A stretch of DNA of 39,528 nucleotides from Holophagaceae bacterium (GTDB taxonomy: Bacteria; Acidobacteriota; Holophagae; Holophagales; Holophagaceae), in NCBI GenBank assembly GCA_025361205.1, contig JANYAS010000148.1, forward strand, positions 1-39,528. The letters are read 5' to 3'. A program made the position numbers and the translations under genes. Below the pieces are notes generated by a model that worked only from the letters and a program-made list of their open reading frames with translations, did no database searches and was not told the DNA's origin. Positions 27,722-35,516 of the stretch are shown piece after piece; position 1 is the first letter of the stretch; each line of letters opens with the position of its first letter.

Positions 27722-28880
27722 ATCCCTGTGCAACAGCCGTTTCCGCGCCTCCTTCGCGGAACCGGACCAGCTCCTGAACGCCGTGAAGCACCTGCGGGCT
27801 GCGGGTCATCGGGTGCTGGACACCTACACACCTTTCCCGGTGCACGGCATGGATGAGGCGATGGGATTGAAGCCCTCTCGACTGCCGCGGGCGTGTTTGG
27901 CCTTTGCGGTATTGGGCCTCGCCATCGCCGTGGGCTTTCAGGTTTGGAGTTCGGCCATCGATTACCCGCTGCGAACCGGCGGCAAGCCCCTGGTCGCCAT
28001 CCCCGCCTTCATTCCCGTGGCCTTCGAACTGACGGTATTGCTGGCCGGGCTCGGAGTGGTGGCCAGTTTCTTCGTCGTCTCGCACCTGCGGCCCCGTTTC
28101 CACATCCCAGACCTGCACCCAGGCTCCAGCGATGACCGCTTCATCGTGGCGGCAGAGCTTGGCCCGGATGTACCGTTCCCCACCGTGGCGAAAGAGATGT
28201 CGTCCCTTGGGGCCACCGAATCTTGCCTCCTGGTGGACGACCGGTTCCACCGGGAGTCCTCCTTCTGGGACCGTCCCGCCGGGGTGGGCACGCTGCTTGT
28301 GGCCTGTCTGCCTTCTTTCCTTTTGGTGGGCTCCGTGCTTCTGCTGAACCGCGATTTCCAGCAGCGGAACCTCTCCTGGGACGGAGGCATGGGCGCACCG
28401 ATTGCCGCGCAGGCCTACGATTCGAGTGGCGTGCTGAAAGGTGGGAAGGTGCTGCAGCCTCCGCCGCCAGGGACCCTCTCCCGCTCCGCCTCACCAGCTC
28501 TGGCCTTCTTAGCGGGCAAGGCCGAGGCGGAACGGGCTGGGCGGGAACTCCCGAATCCGTTCCAGCCGACGCAGGCCCATTTCAACCGTGGCAAGGTGGT
28601 CTACGAACGGGTCTGCGCCACCTGCCATGGGCGCGAAGGCGATAACAACGGCAGCGTCATCGTGGCCCGGGGTGCTTTCGCACCCACCCTCCTGGTCTCC
28701 CCCGTCGTGCGGGATATGCCCGATGGCCGCATCTTCCACATCGCCACCTTCGGCGGGCCCACGAAGATGCAGGGGTATGGCGATCTTCTTAGCCGCGAGG
28801 ACCGCTGGAAGGTGATCCTCTACGTGCGGGAACTCCAGAAGGCGGCTGCCCGGCCCATCCCTGCAGGAGGCCAGCCATGA
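27708..28880 (+). CDS. Fused alternative complex III subunits D and E
   Basis: Residues about 1-190 match the ActD (DUF3341) type: a small N-terminal domain with the [27 protein letters not shown] pattern and two membrane helices. A third hydrophobic segment (around 200-220, [20 protein letters not shown]) leads to a periplasmic monoheme cytochrome c of the ActE type with CATCHG (about residue 304) and a [19 protein letters not shown] region that can give the Met ligand. In most described ACIII operons actD and actE are separate genes. No stop or frameshift is visible between the parts, so this is one 390-residue protein. Its stop overlaps the actF start (ATGA). Confidence 0.9.
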
Positions 28881-30019
28881 GTGCGCCCTTTACCGTCCCC
28901 ATTCGGGACCTGACCAAATCCGGCATTCCGACCCTGGCCGAAATCGGGGACCGCCTTCGAGGAGGCGCCTGGGTCTTCGTGGGACTGGGCATCTTGTTGC
29001 TTGTCCTTGGGTTATTCCTCCAACCGGAGCGGAGCTGGGCTAACCTGCTGCTGACGGCCTTCAACCTGGCCTGCGTGGGGCTGGGCGGCCTCTTTCTGCT
29101 GTCCATCCAGTCCGTCACCGGGGCCCGCTGGAGCGACCCCATCCTGAAGGCTCACCGCGCGATGCCGGCCCTGCTGCCAGTGGCCGGGGTGCTCATGCTC
29201 CTGCTCTGGTTCGGGGCCTCCACCCTCTATCCCTGGGCGCGACCTGACGCTGCCAGCCAGCATGCCCTGCACGGCCGGCTAGCCTGGCTGAATACGCCGT
29301 TCTTCTTCGCCCGGGTGGTCGTGATCTTCAGTTTGTGGATCTGGACCGGACATCGCCTGGCCCGTCATGGCAAGGGCTCTGCAGCCTTCATCCTGGTCTT
29401 TGCCGTGACCTTCACCCTGGCAAACTTCGACTGGCTGATGTCCCTGGAGCCCATTTGGTCCAGTACCATCTTCGCCATCTACGGGTTCTCCGGGATGTTC
29501 CTGCAGGGCATTGCCATCGTCACCATCAGCGCCATCGTGCTCCGGCAGGTGGGCTTGATCCCTGCTGTGTCGAAGGCGCAGAATCATGATCTGGGGAAGC
29601 TGCTCTTCGCCTTCAGTTGCTTCTGGGCCTATATCTTCCTAAGCCAATTCCTGCTCATCTGGTACGCCAATATCCCCGAGGAGACCGGCCCCATGCGCCT
29701 GTTGCTCCAGGGCAAGTGGATGCCACTCTTCTACCTCAACCTGGTGCTGAACTTCGGCCTGCCCTTCGTACTGCTGTTGCAGCGAAAGGCCAAGACGAAC
29801 GAGACGGTACTCTTAGCGACCTGCACCATCCTTCTGGCGGGCCGCTGGCTGGACCTCTATCTCCAGATCATGCCGCCTGTTCTCCAAGGCGGGTCTCCAG
29901 GGTTTGGTGCGTCGGAACTGGGGGGGATTCTCCTCCAGTTGGGCCTCGGCCACATGGCCTGCTGGCCCGTCTTCATGAAGGATGTGAACCCTGCCCAGGA
30001 GCTGCCCCAAGCCGAGTGA
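28877..30019 (+). CDS. actF: Alternative complex III subunit F
   Basis: This 380-residue protein has about ten membrane helices, related in topology to NrfD proteins, and is the last subunit of ACIII. Recognisable features are the early HRAMPALLPVAGVLMLLLWFG stretch, FDWLMSLEPIWSSTIFAIYGF and FLLIWYANIPEET, which match ActF-type proteins. The start overlaps the actDE stop by four bases. The operon seems to end here; the next gene starts 151 bases later with its own ribosome site. No strong terminator was seen. Confidence 0.92.
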   Translation: MSAPFTVPIRDLTKSGIPTLAEIGDRLRGGAWVFVGLGILLLVLGLFLQPERSWANLLLTAFNLACVGLGGLFLLSIQSVTGARWSDPILKAHRAMPALLPVAGVLMLLLWFGASTLYPWARPDAASQHALHGRLAWLNTPFFFARVVVIFSLWIWTGHRLARHGKGSAAFILVFAVTFTLANFDWLMSLEPIWSSTIFAIYGFSGMFLQGIAIVTISAIVLRQVGLIPAVSKAQNHDLGKLLFAFSCFWAYIFLSQFLLIWYANIPEETGPMRLLLQGKWMPLFYLNLVLNFGLPFVLLLQRKAKTNETVLLATCTILLAGRWLDLYLQIMPPVLQGGSPGFGASELGGILLQLGLGHMACWPVFMKDVNPAQELPQAE

Positions 30020-30106
30020 TCACTTCGTTGATCCGTGCTCCACCGTGCTGCGGAAGGCCAGAAAGAGGGCCACCCGGTGTCTGCCCGAAGGACAAAGAAT
30101 GAATGA

Positions 30107-30156
30107 CCTGATCAGGCTCGAAATCAACTTCTTTGGCCGAACACTTGATAGATCAA
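30107..30156. promoter_or_regulatory. Two palindromes upstream of the hemerythrin-like gene
   Basis: CCTGATCAGG (30107-30116) is a perfect ten-base palindrome. TTGATAGATCAA (30145-30156) has TTGAT/ATCAA arms, the Fnr half-sites, but only two bases between them rather than four. They lie within 65 bases of the start and could bind a regulator; the spacing argues against ordinary Fnr. Confidence 0.3.
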
Positions 30157-30170
30157 ACGGGAGGTATGCC

Positions 30171-30626
30171 ATGCAGCGGACCGAAAAATTCCGGGACACG
30201 CACCGGGAACTTGTTCAGATCGTGGGTGAAATATCCAAGCTTCTCAAGGTGGATGAACTCGGCAAAGACGCAAGTGCGGTTCGATCCCTGCTAAGCCAAC
30301 TTGCCGCCAAGCTCAACATGCACCTCGCCATGGAAGACAAGGCACTCTACCCCGAGCTTCTTCGTCATAAGGATCCAGGGGTCCAAGCGAAGGCCAAGGC
30401 CTTTGTGGCTCAAATGGGTGGAATCAAGGAGGCCTTTGTCGGCTACCTTGCGCGCTACCCTTCAGTTCAGGCCATTCAAGCTTCACCTCAGAAATTCATC
30501 CAGGAGACCCAGCAGGTCTTCCAGGTTCTCGCCGACCGGATCCAGGCTGAAGACAATGACCTTCATCCCCTTGTGGACAGGCTCTGGAGGCTCAACGCAA
30601 ATGTAGGCCCGTGTGAGCCAGAATGA
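30171..30626 (+). CDS. Hemerythrin-like (HHE domain) protein
   Basis: This 151-residue cytoplasmic protein looks all-helical. The metal-ligand pattern of the HHE/hemerythrin family is visible as His11 (DTHRELV), His51 and Glu55 (MHLAMEDKALYP), and a C-terminal His in NDLHPLVD. Family members bind diiron and handle oxygen, NO or iron-cluster repair. ATG 30171 follows GGGAGG; the frame is open back to 30045 without a ribosome site. Its 3' end overlaps convergent mobB by 35 bases. A role against nitrosative stress beside nitrate reductase is an inference. Confidence 0.8.
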   Translation: MQRTEKFRDTHRELVQIVGEISKLLKVDELGKDASAVRSLLSQLAAKLNMHLAMEDKALYPELLRHKDPGVQAKAKAFVAQMGGIKEAFVGYLARYPSVQAIQASPQKFIQETQQVFQVLADRIQAEDNDLHPLVDRLWRLNANVGPCEPE

Positions 30627-31095
30627 AATCGGCGATGGCCTGCGTATCGTTTAGGTCCAATCGCGGAATCTCCAGTTCGGGCAGCGGACAATCGCTCGCG
30701 ATGGCAACAATCCCTGGGTCCTCCAGGCATAGCAGGGATTTGCCTTCGGACTTACGGTGGATCTCTAGCTTCGGATGCGGGTGGGTCTTGAACCCTTCAA
30801 TCAGCAACAGATCTACTGGGGTCATGCGTTCGATGAGGGATTCGATGCTGGGCTCGGATTCTTCCCGTGATTCATGCATGAGGACCCAGCGAGAGGATGT
30901 GACGACCAGGACCTCGGATGCCCCCGCTTCGCGATGCCGGAAAGAATCCTTGCCGGGCTTGTCCACATCAAAGCGGTGGTGGGCATGCTTCATGGTTGAG
31001 ACCTTGAGTCCCCTTTCTTTGAGGAGGGGTAGAATCTCCACGAGCAGACTGGTTTTCCCGCTACCGCTCCAACCGACAATGCCCATGACCTTCAT
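30592..31095 (-). CDS. mobB: Molybdopterin-guanine dinucleotide biosynthesis protein MobB
   Basis: This 167-residue P-loop protein has Walker A GWSGSGKTS at residues 6-14, then TMKHAHHRFDVDKPGKDSFRHREAGA, the MobB signature with KHA and D-x-GKDS. LLLIEGFK marks the Walker B region. MobB assists conversion of molybdopterin to the guanine dinucleotide form used by NarG. ATG 31095 is chosen because the P-loop begins immediately; the frame is open to 31179. The plus-strand hemerythrin gene overlaps its 3' end. Confidence 0.92.
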   Translation of the reverse strand: MKVMGIVGWSGSGKTSLLVEILPLLKERGLKVSTMKHAHHRFDVDKPGKDSFRHREAGASEVLVVTSSRWVLMHESREESEPSIESLIERMTPVDLLLIEGFKTHPHPKLEIHRKSEGKSLLCLEDPGIVAIASDCPLPELEIPRLDLNDTQAIADFILAHTGLHLR

Positions 31096-31295
31096 ATCCA
31101 CACGCTCCACAATCGAAAGACCAGCCGCAGCGGGGTTGCGTTGACGCACGGAACGAACGACGGGTAGAAATAAACCCATCCCGAGCAGGTGGAATCTGAA
31201 TCATTGGCTTGAGGTATGGACTCCAGTTGCTCGGATGGGGTAAAGGCAGTCTTGAAGTTCGGCACCTGTCGAAAAGAGGTTGGCGCCACCTCAGT

Positions 31296-31311
31296 GGTCG
31301 ATATATCGACC
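31296..31311. promoter_or_regulatory. Perfect 16-bp palindrome between mobB and moeA
   Basis: GGTCGATATATCGACC reads the same on both strands. It lies in the 360-base gap between the divergent mobB and moeA genes, about 145 bases before moeA and 200 before mobB, a fitting place for an operator controlling both. The rest of the gap shows no gene. No known operator is recognised. Confidence 0.45.
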
Positions 31312-31455
31312 TAGCTTCTCGGGGATTCGGCCCCATGCGGAAGCTGTCTCGTCCTGAAGACACCATTATTACATCGCAGAACACCGGTCTCCATGCCTTG
31401 CATCTCTGGGCCAAGCGGGTGCCGCGGAGCCCAGAGTAAGCTCTGAGGCATGGCC

Positions 31456-32589
31456 ATGAGCTGCGATGCCCCCGACCTGCTGCCCCTGGAGGAGGCCCTA
31501 AGCCGTCTCTGGGAGGCCCTTCCCGCACCGGCACTGCCGGAGCTGCGGGCCGAGCGCGACGACCCGGCCACGGACCGGGCCGCCATGGACGGCGTGGCCC
31601 TGCGGGCCTCGGAAGGGCGCGCCCCGCGGCGGTTGCTGGGCACCCTCTTCGCTGGGGATGATCCCGCGGCCCTCAGGGTGACCCCCGGCACCGCTGTGCG
31701 CATCATGACCGGCGCGGCCCTGCCGCCCGGGGCCGATGCCATCGTGCCCGTGGAGCAGCTGCGCGAGGCCGATGGAGGCATCGAGCTTCTGGCAGACCCG
31801 CGGCCTGGCGACCATGTGCGAACGCGCGGCGACCAGGCCCGGGCTGGCGACCTGCTGCTGCCCGCGGGATCGCCCATCAACGCCGCCCGCGTGGCGCTGC
31901 TGGCGCAGGAGGGGCGACCTTTCCCGGCCCTCCCGCGCATTCGCGTGGGCGTGGCCTCCACCGGCGATGAACTCGTCCCCCAGCCCGCGCCCCACCAGAT
32001 CCGGGACTCCAACGGCCCCATGCTCGCCGCCCTGGCCCGCACCCTGGGCGCCGACGTGGAGCTCCGCCCCGCCCTGCCGGACGATCCGGCCGCCCTGGCG
32101 ACGGCCCTGCGCCAGCCCGGGGACCTCCGCATCCTGCTGACTTCCGGCGGGGTGAGCATGGGTGAGCACGACCACCTGCCCGCCGTGCTGAAGGAGCTGG
32201 GGGCGACGATCCTCTTCCACAAGATCCGCCTCAAGCCCGGCAAGCCCATGCTGGCGGCCCTCCTGGGCGACCTGCTGGTGCTGGCCTTGCCCGGGAATCC
32301 CGTATCGGCCTACCTGAATGCCCTGCTCTTCCTCCCGGTGGCCTTGGCCCGCCTGGAGGGCCGCGCCCTGCCCAATCCCTGGCATCGGGCTCGCCTGGCC
32401 GGCCCGGTGAAGCACAAGGGCGACCGCCCCCTGCTGCACCCCTGTCGCCTGGTGGACGGCCAACTCCACCCGTTACCCGGCAAGGGCTCCGCCGATCTCG
32501 TCACCCTGGCCCAGGCCGACGGCTGCGCCTGGGTGGAAGCCCCTGGCCAAGTGGCCGGGGACAAGGTCCGGTATCTGCCGATCGTGTAG
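31456..32589 (+). CDS. moeA: Molybdopterin molybdotransferase MoeA
   Basis: This 377-residue enzyme inserts molybdate into adenylated molybdopterin. Recognisable parts are DRAAMDGVAL near the N-terminus, RIMTGAALPPGADAIVPVEQ, then the MoCF-like domain with STGDELV, DSNGPML and TSGGVSMGEHDHL, and LPGNPVSAYL. ATG 31456 has GAGG seven bases upstream; ATG 31450 in the same frame is too close to it. At about 377 residues it is slightly shorter than E. coli MoeA (411). It would serve NarG, and is convergent with the crp-like gene 40 bases away. Confidence 0.93.
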   Translation: MSCDAPDLLPLEEALSRLWEALPAPALPELRAERDDPATDRAAMDGVALRASEGRAPRRLLGTLFAGDDPAALRVTPGTAVRIMTGAALPPGADAIVPVEQLREADGGIELLADPRPGDHVRTRGDQARAGDLLLPAGSPINAARVALLAQEGRPFPALPRIRVGVASTGDELVPQPAPHQIRDSNGPMLAALARTLGADVELRPALPDDPAALATALRQPGDLRILLTSGGVSMGEHDHLPAVLKELGATILFHKIRLKPGKPMLAALLGDLLVLALPGNPVSAYLNALLFLPVALARLEGRALPNPWHRARLAGPVKHKGDRPLLHPCRLVDGQLHPLPGKGSADLVTLAQADGCAWVEAPGQVAGDKVRYLPIV

Positions 32590-32628
32590 CCAGGCTCGGA
32601 AAGCGTGCAGCGTTTTTGGAGCAGCCGC

Positions 32629-33303
32629 TCAACCCTTGGCGTACCGCTGGAGCTTTCCCAAGTCCAGGATGCGCACCACCGGGAAGGTGCTCTGGATGAG
32701 GCCCAGGTCGGTCAGCAGGCGCAGGGCGCGGCTGAAGGCTTCGCGGCTGGCGCCAATGCACTGGGCCAAGTCCTCCTGGGTTTCCTGGAACTCCACCAGG
32801 GATCGGACGGGGTTCGATTCATGGGCCTCCAGCAGCAGCTGGGCCACGCGCTCGGGGACGCTGTGCAGGCTGAGGGTCTCCACGAGGGTCACCAGGTGAC
32901 GCACCTTGGCGGTGAAGTGCTGGATGAGCATTTCGGCCACCTCGGGGTGGCGGTGGACGATCTGGCGGAGGGGGGCGGAGGGGATCAGCCAGCACTCCGT
33001 CTCCCCGTGGGACTCGGCGCTGGAAGCGATGGCGGCACCATCGAAGACCGCCACTTCCCCCACGCAGTCGCCGACCTTGAGGAACTGGAGAACCTGCACC
33101 CGGCCTCGGCCATCGGTGCGGAACACCTTCAGCCCACCCTTGACCACCACGTAGACGCCCGATACCTGGTCGCCCTGGGTGTAGACCCGGGCGCCGTCCG
33201 GGAAGCGGCGGAGTTCGGCGATGCTGGCCAGCTCTTCGGCGGCGTTCATCGGAAGCCCCGCCAGGAACTCGATCCTTCTCAGGTTCAGGACAGCTTGAGG
33301 CAT
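32629..33303 (-). CDS. Crp/Fnr-family transcriptional regulator
   Basis: This 224-residue protein has an N-terminal cyclic-nucleotide-binding-type beta roll (about 15-120; GVYVVVKGGLKVF, VGDCVGEVAVFDG), a long helix, and a C-terminal winged helix with QEDLAQCIGASREAFSRAL, whose recognition helix keeps an R-E-x-x-x-R pattern. There is no N-terminal Cys cluster of the Fnr kind, so oxygen sensing by [4Fe-4S] is unlikely. The effector is not readable; a heme/NO sensor (Dnr-like) or a nucleotide binder are both possible. ATG 33303 follows GGAG; the upstream in-frame ATG at 33381 would run through the operator-like dyads. Confidence 0.88.
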   Translation of the reverse strand: MPQAVLNLRRIEFLAGLPMNAAEELASIAELRRFPDGARVYTQGDQVSGVYVVVKGGLKVFRTDGRGRVQVLQFLKVGDCVGEVAVFDGAAIASSAESHGETECWLIPSAPLRQIVHRHPEVAEMLIQHFTAKVRHLVTLVETLSLHSVPERVAQLLLEAHESNPVRSLVEFQETQEDLAQCIGASREAFSRALRLLTDLGLIQSTFPVVRILDLGKLQRYAKG

Positions 33304-33335
33304 GAGGCTCCAACAAGGCTCTAGAACAGTTATCG

Positions 33336-33367
33336 CACATTTCCATCGGAATGTGATTCCGGTCACG
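33336..33367. promoter_or_regulatory. Crp-type operator upstream of the Crp/Fnr gene
   Basis: TGTGA, TTCCGG, TCACG (33352-33367) matches the Crp pattern at nine of ten half-site bases. It overlaps a second dyad with arms CACATT and AATGTG (33336-33355). Both lie 33-64 bases before the regulator's start, so autoregulation is likely. Confidence 0.5.
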
Positions 33368-33436
33368 GACCCGGGAACCAACGGACCTTCATTTTACCCC
33401 GGGGTGGGAATTTCGTCTGGTGATTTTCGTATATGA

Positions 33437-33471
33437 CAAGGACCCAGAGGCTTCGGCCCGGCGGGTCCTTG
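33437..33471. terminator. Strong hairpin downstream of efp, no U-tract
   Basis: CAAGGACCC (33437-33445) and GGGTCCTTG (33463-33471) form a perfect 9-bp stem with a 17-base loop. It lies 47 bases beyond the efp stop on the minus strand. Neither strand has a T-run after it, so it may be a weak or factor-dependent terminator, or another structure. Confidence 0.4.
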
Positions 33472-33517
33472 TTGAGACCGAAAATCAATTAAATGCCCTG
33501 TCGATATAACTGGGCGG

Positions 33518-34084
33518 CTACTTGACCCGTTCCATGAACGTCCGGTCCACGGTGTTCACTCGGATTTTCTGGCCCGCTTCCATGTAGGGGGGGACGCCCA
33601 CAGTGATGCCGTTGTCCATCTTGGCGGGCTTGTAGGAACCGGTGGCATTGGCGTTCTTCATGACGGGATCGGTCTCCAGGATCTCCAGCACCACGCTGGG
33701 CGGCAGGGTCGCGCCCATGGGCTGGCCATCGTAGAACTCGATCTCGACCTGCATATTGGGCTCGAGGAAGACCAGGTCGTCGCCCAGGATCTCCTTGCTG
33801 ACATCCAGCTGCTCGTAGGTTTCGTTGTTCATGAAGACGAGACTATCGCCGTCCGCATAGAGGTACTCCAGCAGGTGCTGCTCGAGGGCCGCTTTTTCCA
33901 CCTTGTCGGAGCTGCCGAAGCGGTTCTCGCGGTTGATGCCGTCCTTGAGGCGCTTCATCTTTACCTGGACCCGGGCCGGCAGGTTGCCGGGGGTCTGGTG
34001 CTCGGTGCTGATGACCCGGCAAAGCTCGTTCTCGAAGTTGACGATCATCCCGGCGCGGACCTGGGTGGCGAGGATTAGGGGCAT
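33518..34084 (-). CDS. efp: Translation elongation factor P
   Basis: This 188-residue, three-domain KOW/OB protein relieves ribosome stalling at polyproline. Family features are ATQVRAGMIVNFENELCRV at the start and the C-terminal GQKIRVNTVDRTFMERV. The tip of domain I reads TPGNLPARVQ, so the residue at the position of the modified Lys34 of E. coli is Asn34. Neither lysylation nor rhamnosylation would then apply as known. ATG 34084 follows CGGGAGTT; the open frame continues to 34141 across a terminator and is not coding. Confidence 0.95.
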   Translation of the reverse strand: MPLILATQVRAGMIVNFENELCRVISTEHQTPGNLPARVQVKMKRLKDGINRENRFGSSDKVEKAALEQHLLEYLYADGDSLVFMNNETYEQLDVSKEILGDDLVFLEPNMQVEIEFYDGQPMGATLPPSVVLEILETDPVMKNANATGSYKPAKMDNGITVGVPPYMEAGQKIRVNTVDRTFMERVK

Positions 34085-34126
34085 GGGCAACTCCCGGAGG
34101 GATAGGGCAGGCAGGGGGGAAGAAGA

Positions 34127-34154
34127 AAAGGCCCCGATCACGATCAGGGCCTTT
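34127..34154 (-). terminator. Rho-independent terminator after tRNA-Val
   Basis: On the minus strand AAAGGCCC pairs with GGGCCTTT (8 bp, 12-base loop), followed by TTCTTCTT-type pyrimidines. It begins three bases after the CCA end of tRNA-Val and lies between the tRNA and efp. Confidence 0.7.
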
Positions 34155-34156
34155 GG

Positions 34157-34231
34157 TGGTGGGCGTACCAGGATTCGAACCTGGGACTTCTACCGTGTGA
34201 AGGTAGCACTCTACCGCTGAGTTATACGCCC
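34157..34231 (-). tRNA. tRNA-Val (anticodon CAC)
   Basis: On the minus strand a 7-bp acceptor (GGGCGTA with TACGCCC), D arm, anticodon stem CTACC/GGTAG with loop TTCACAC, T arm CCAGG TTCGAAT CCTGG and an encoded ACCA end fold into a standard cloverleaf. Anticodon CAC reads the valine codon GUG. Confidence 0.97.
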
Positions 34232-34277
34232 GCGGCCGATCAGCATAACCCAGGGCAGGCCCGTTACCAAGCCAGAA

Positions 34278-35495
34278 TCATCGGGCCGCCGCAACCCGGC
34301 GCAGCGCCTTCGCCAGAAGCGGTGCATCCGCGGCGCGCATCCCGCAGAGGCCCACCCGCAGGCCTTCCGGAAGCGGCACCGTGAACACCCCCTCGGCCTT
34401 GAGGCGCCCGCCGGTGGCTTCGGGATCCACGGCGGGCACGGTGACGAAAAAGCCCCCCTGCCAGTGGAGGGCAGCCATGCCTTCGATTCCCAGGGCCACG
34501 TCCAGCGCCAGAGCCCGGGCGGCCAGAATGTCGGACCAGTGGCGATGCTCCGCCGCCAACCTCGCCTGGGCCTTGCCGTCCTGCGCCAGGCGCAGCAGCA
34601 AGGATTGGGGGGCCTTGGCGCAGTTCGACCAGGTGCCCCGGCAGGACTGGGTGAGCGCCGCCTGGAGGGCCGGATCCCCGCACCAGGGAAAGGCCAGGGC
34701 ACCGCAGCGGGCCCCGTAGAGGGTCAGCGACTTGGACAGCGACAGGGACGCCCCCACCAGCACGCGCCCCTCGGCGCCCAGGGCCGCGTAGTCGGCCAGG
34801 GCGGCGGCCACGGCCTCGGGTTCCCGGGTGTAGTCCAGGTAGGCGAAATCGACGAGCAGCGTGACCGGGCCGAGGCCGGACACCTCCCGCAGAACGCCCA
34901 TCAGCGCCATGCGGTCCGCTGCGGACAGGCTGCGGCCTGTGGGGTTGTGGCAGGGATCGTTGAGCCACAGCAGCACCCGGCCCTGGGCCTTCATCAGGCG
35001 CCGCAGCGCCGATTCCCAGGCCTCCGCATCCAGCGCCCCTCCCGGCGCGGGCCAGGGTGCCGTGGTCAGCTGCATGCCATTCTCGCCAGCGAGGGTGGCG
35101 TAGGGACCCCAGAACGGCGCGGTGGTTAGGACGGCTTGTCCCGGCTCCAGGAAATTGCGCAAGGACAGGGCCAGGGCGCCGCTGCCGCCTGGAGTGGCGC
35201 AGGCCGCTCCCGCGGTATCAAGCAAAGGCCAGTGTCGTCGCACCAGAATCTTCAGGAAGGCGGGATCCCCGGCGATGGGCGCGTAGGGCGCCACCTCCAG
35301 GGCCGTCAGATCCCGCCAGAGGTCCATCACGGCCTCCAACACCACCAGCTGCCCGGAGTCATCCAACAGGGCCCCCACCGTGGCATTCAACACGGCCTCG
35401 CCAACCGCCTTCCGGGCCTGGGCCTCCGTGTTCAGGGCGAAGATCGGATCGTCCGCCGGAAAGGCGCGCCGGGTGGGAATGAGCTGGTCGGTCAT
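34278..35495 (-). CDS. Class I/II PLP-dependent aminotransferase (aspartate/aromatic type)
   Basis: This 405-residue fold-type I enzyme has NDPCHNPTG (about 179-187), LLVDFAYLDY with the cofactor-binding Asp216 and Tyr220, and SLSKSLTLYGARCG with the PLP-binding Lys255 and Arg263. The opening PADDPIFALN resembles the dimeric aspartate/aromatic aminotransferase group (PDPIL.L). It transfers amino groups between amino acids and 2-oxoacids; the substrate is not readable. It could feed aryl-pyruvates to IorAB, but it is 29 kb away. The ribosome site is weak at ATG 35495. The plus-strand neighbour starts 22 bases away, divergently. Confidence 0.87.
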   Translation of the reverse strand: MTDQLIPTRRAFPADDPIFALNTEAQARKAVGEAVLNATVGALLDDSGQLVVLEAVMDLWRDLTALEVAPYAPIAGDPAFLKILVRRHWPLLDTAGAACATPGGSGALALSLRNFLEPGQAVLTTAPFWGPYATLAGENGMQLTTAPWPAPGGALDAEAWESALRRLMKAQGRVLLWLNDPCHNPTGRSLSAADRMALMGVLREVSGLGPVTLLVDFAYLDYTREPEAVAAALADYAALGAEGRVLVGASLSLSKSLTLYGARCGALAFPWCGDPALQAALTQSCRGTWSNCAKAPQSLLLRLAQDGKAQARLAAEHRHWSDILAARALALDVALGIEGMAALHWQGGFFVTVPAVDPEATGGRLKAEGVFTVPLPEGLRVGLCGMRAADAPLLAKALRRVAAAR

Positions 35496-35516
35496 GTCCC
35501 AGATTAACCTATAGCC

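Noticed and set aside
30145..30156. Fnr box before the hemerythrin gene
   Set aside because: The half-sites TTGAT/ATCAA are right but the spacer is two bases instead of four, so a classical Fnr site is not claimed.
31180..31455. Molybdenum cofactor riboswitch before moeA
   Set aside because: No conserved Moco-riboswitch pattern was recognised; only a perfect palindrome is evident.
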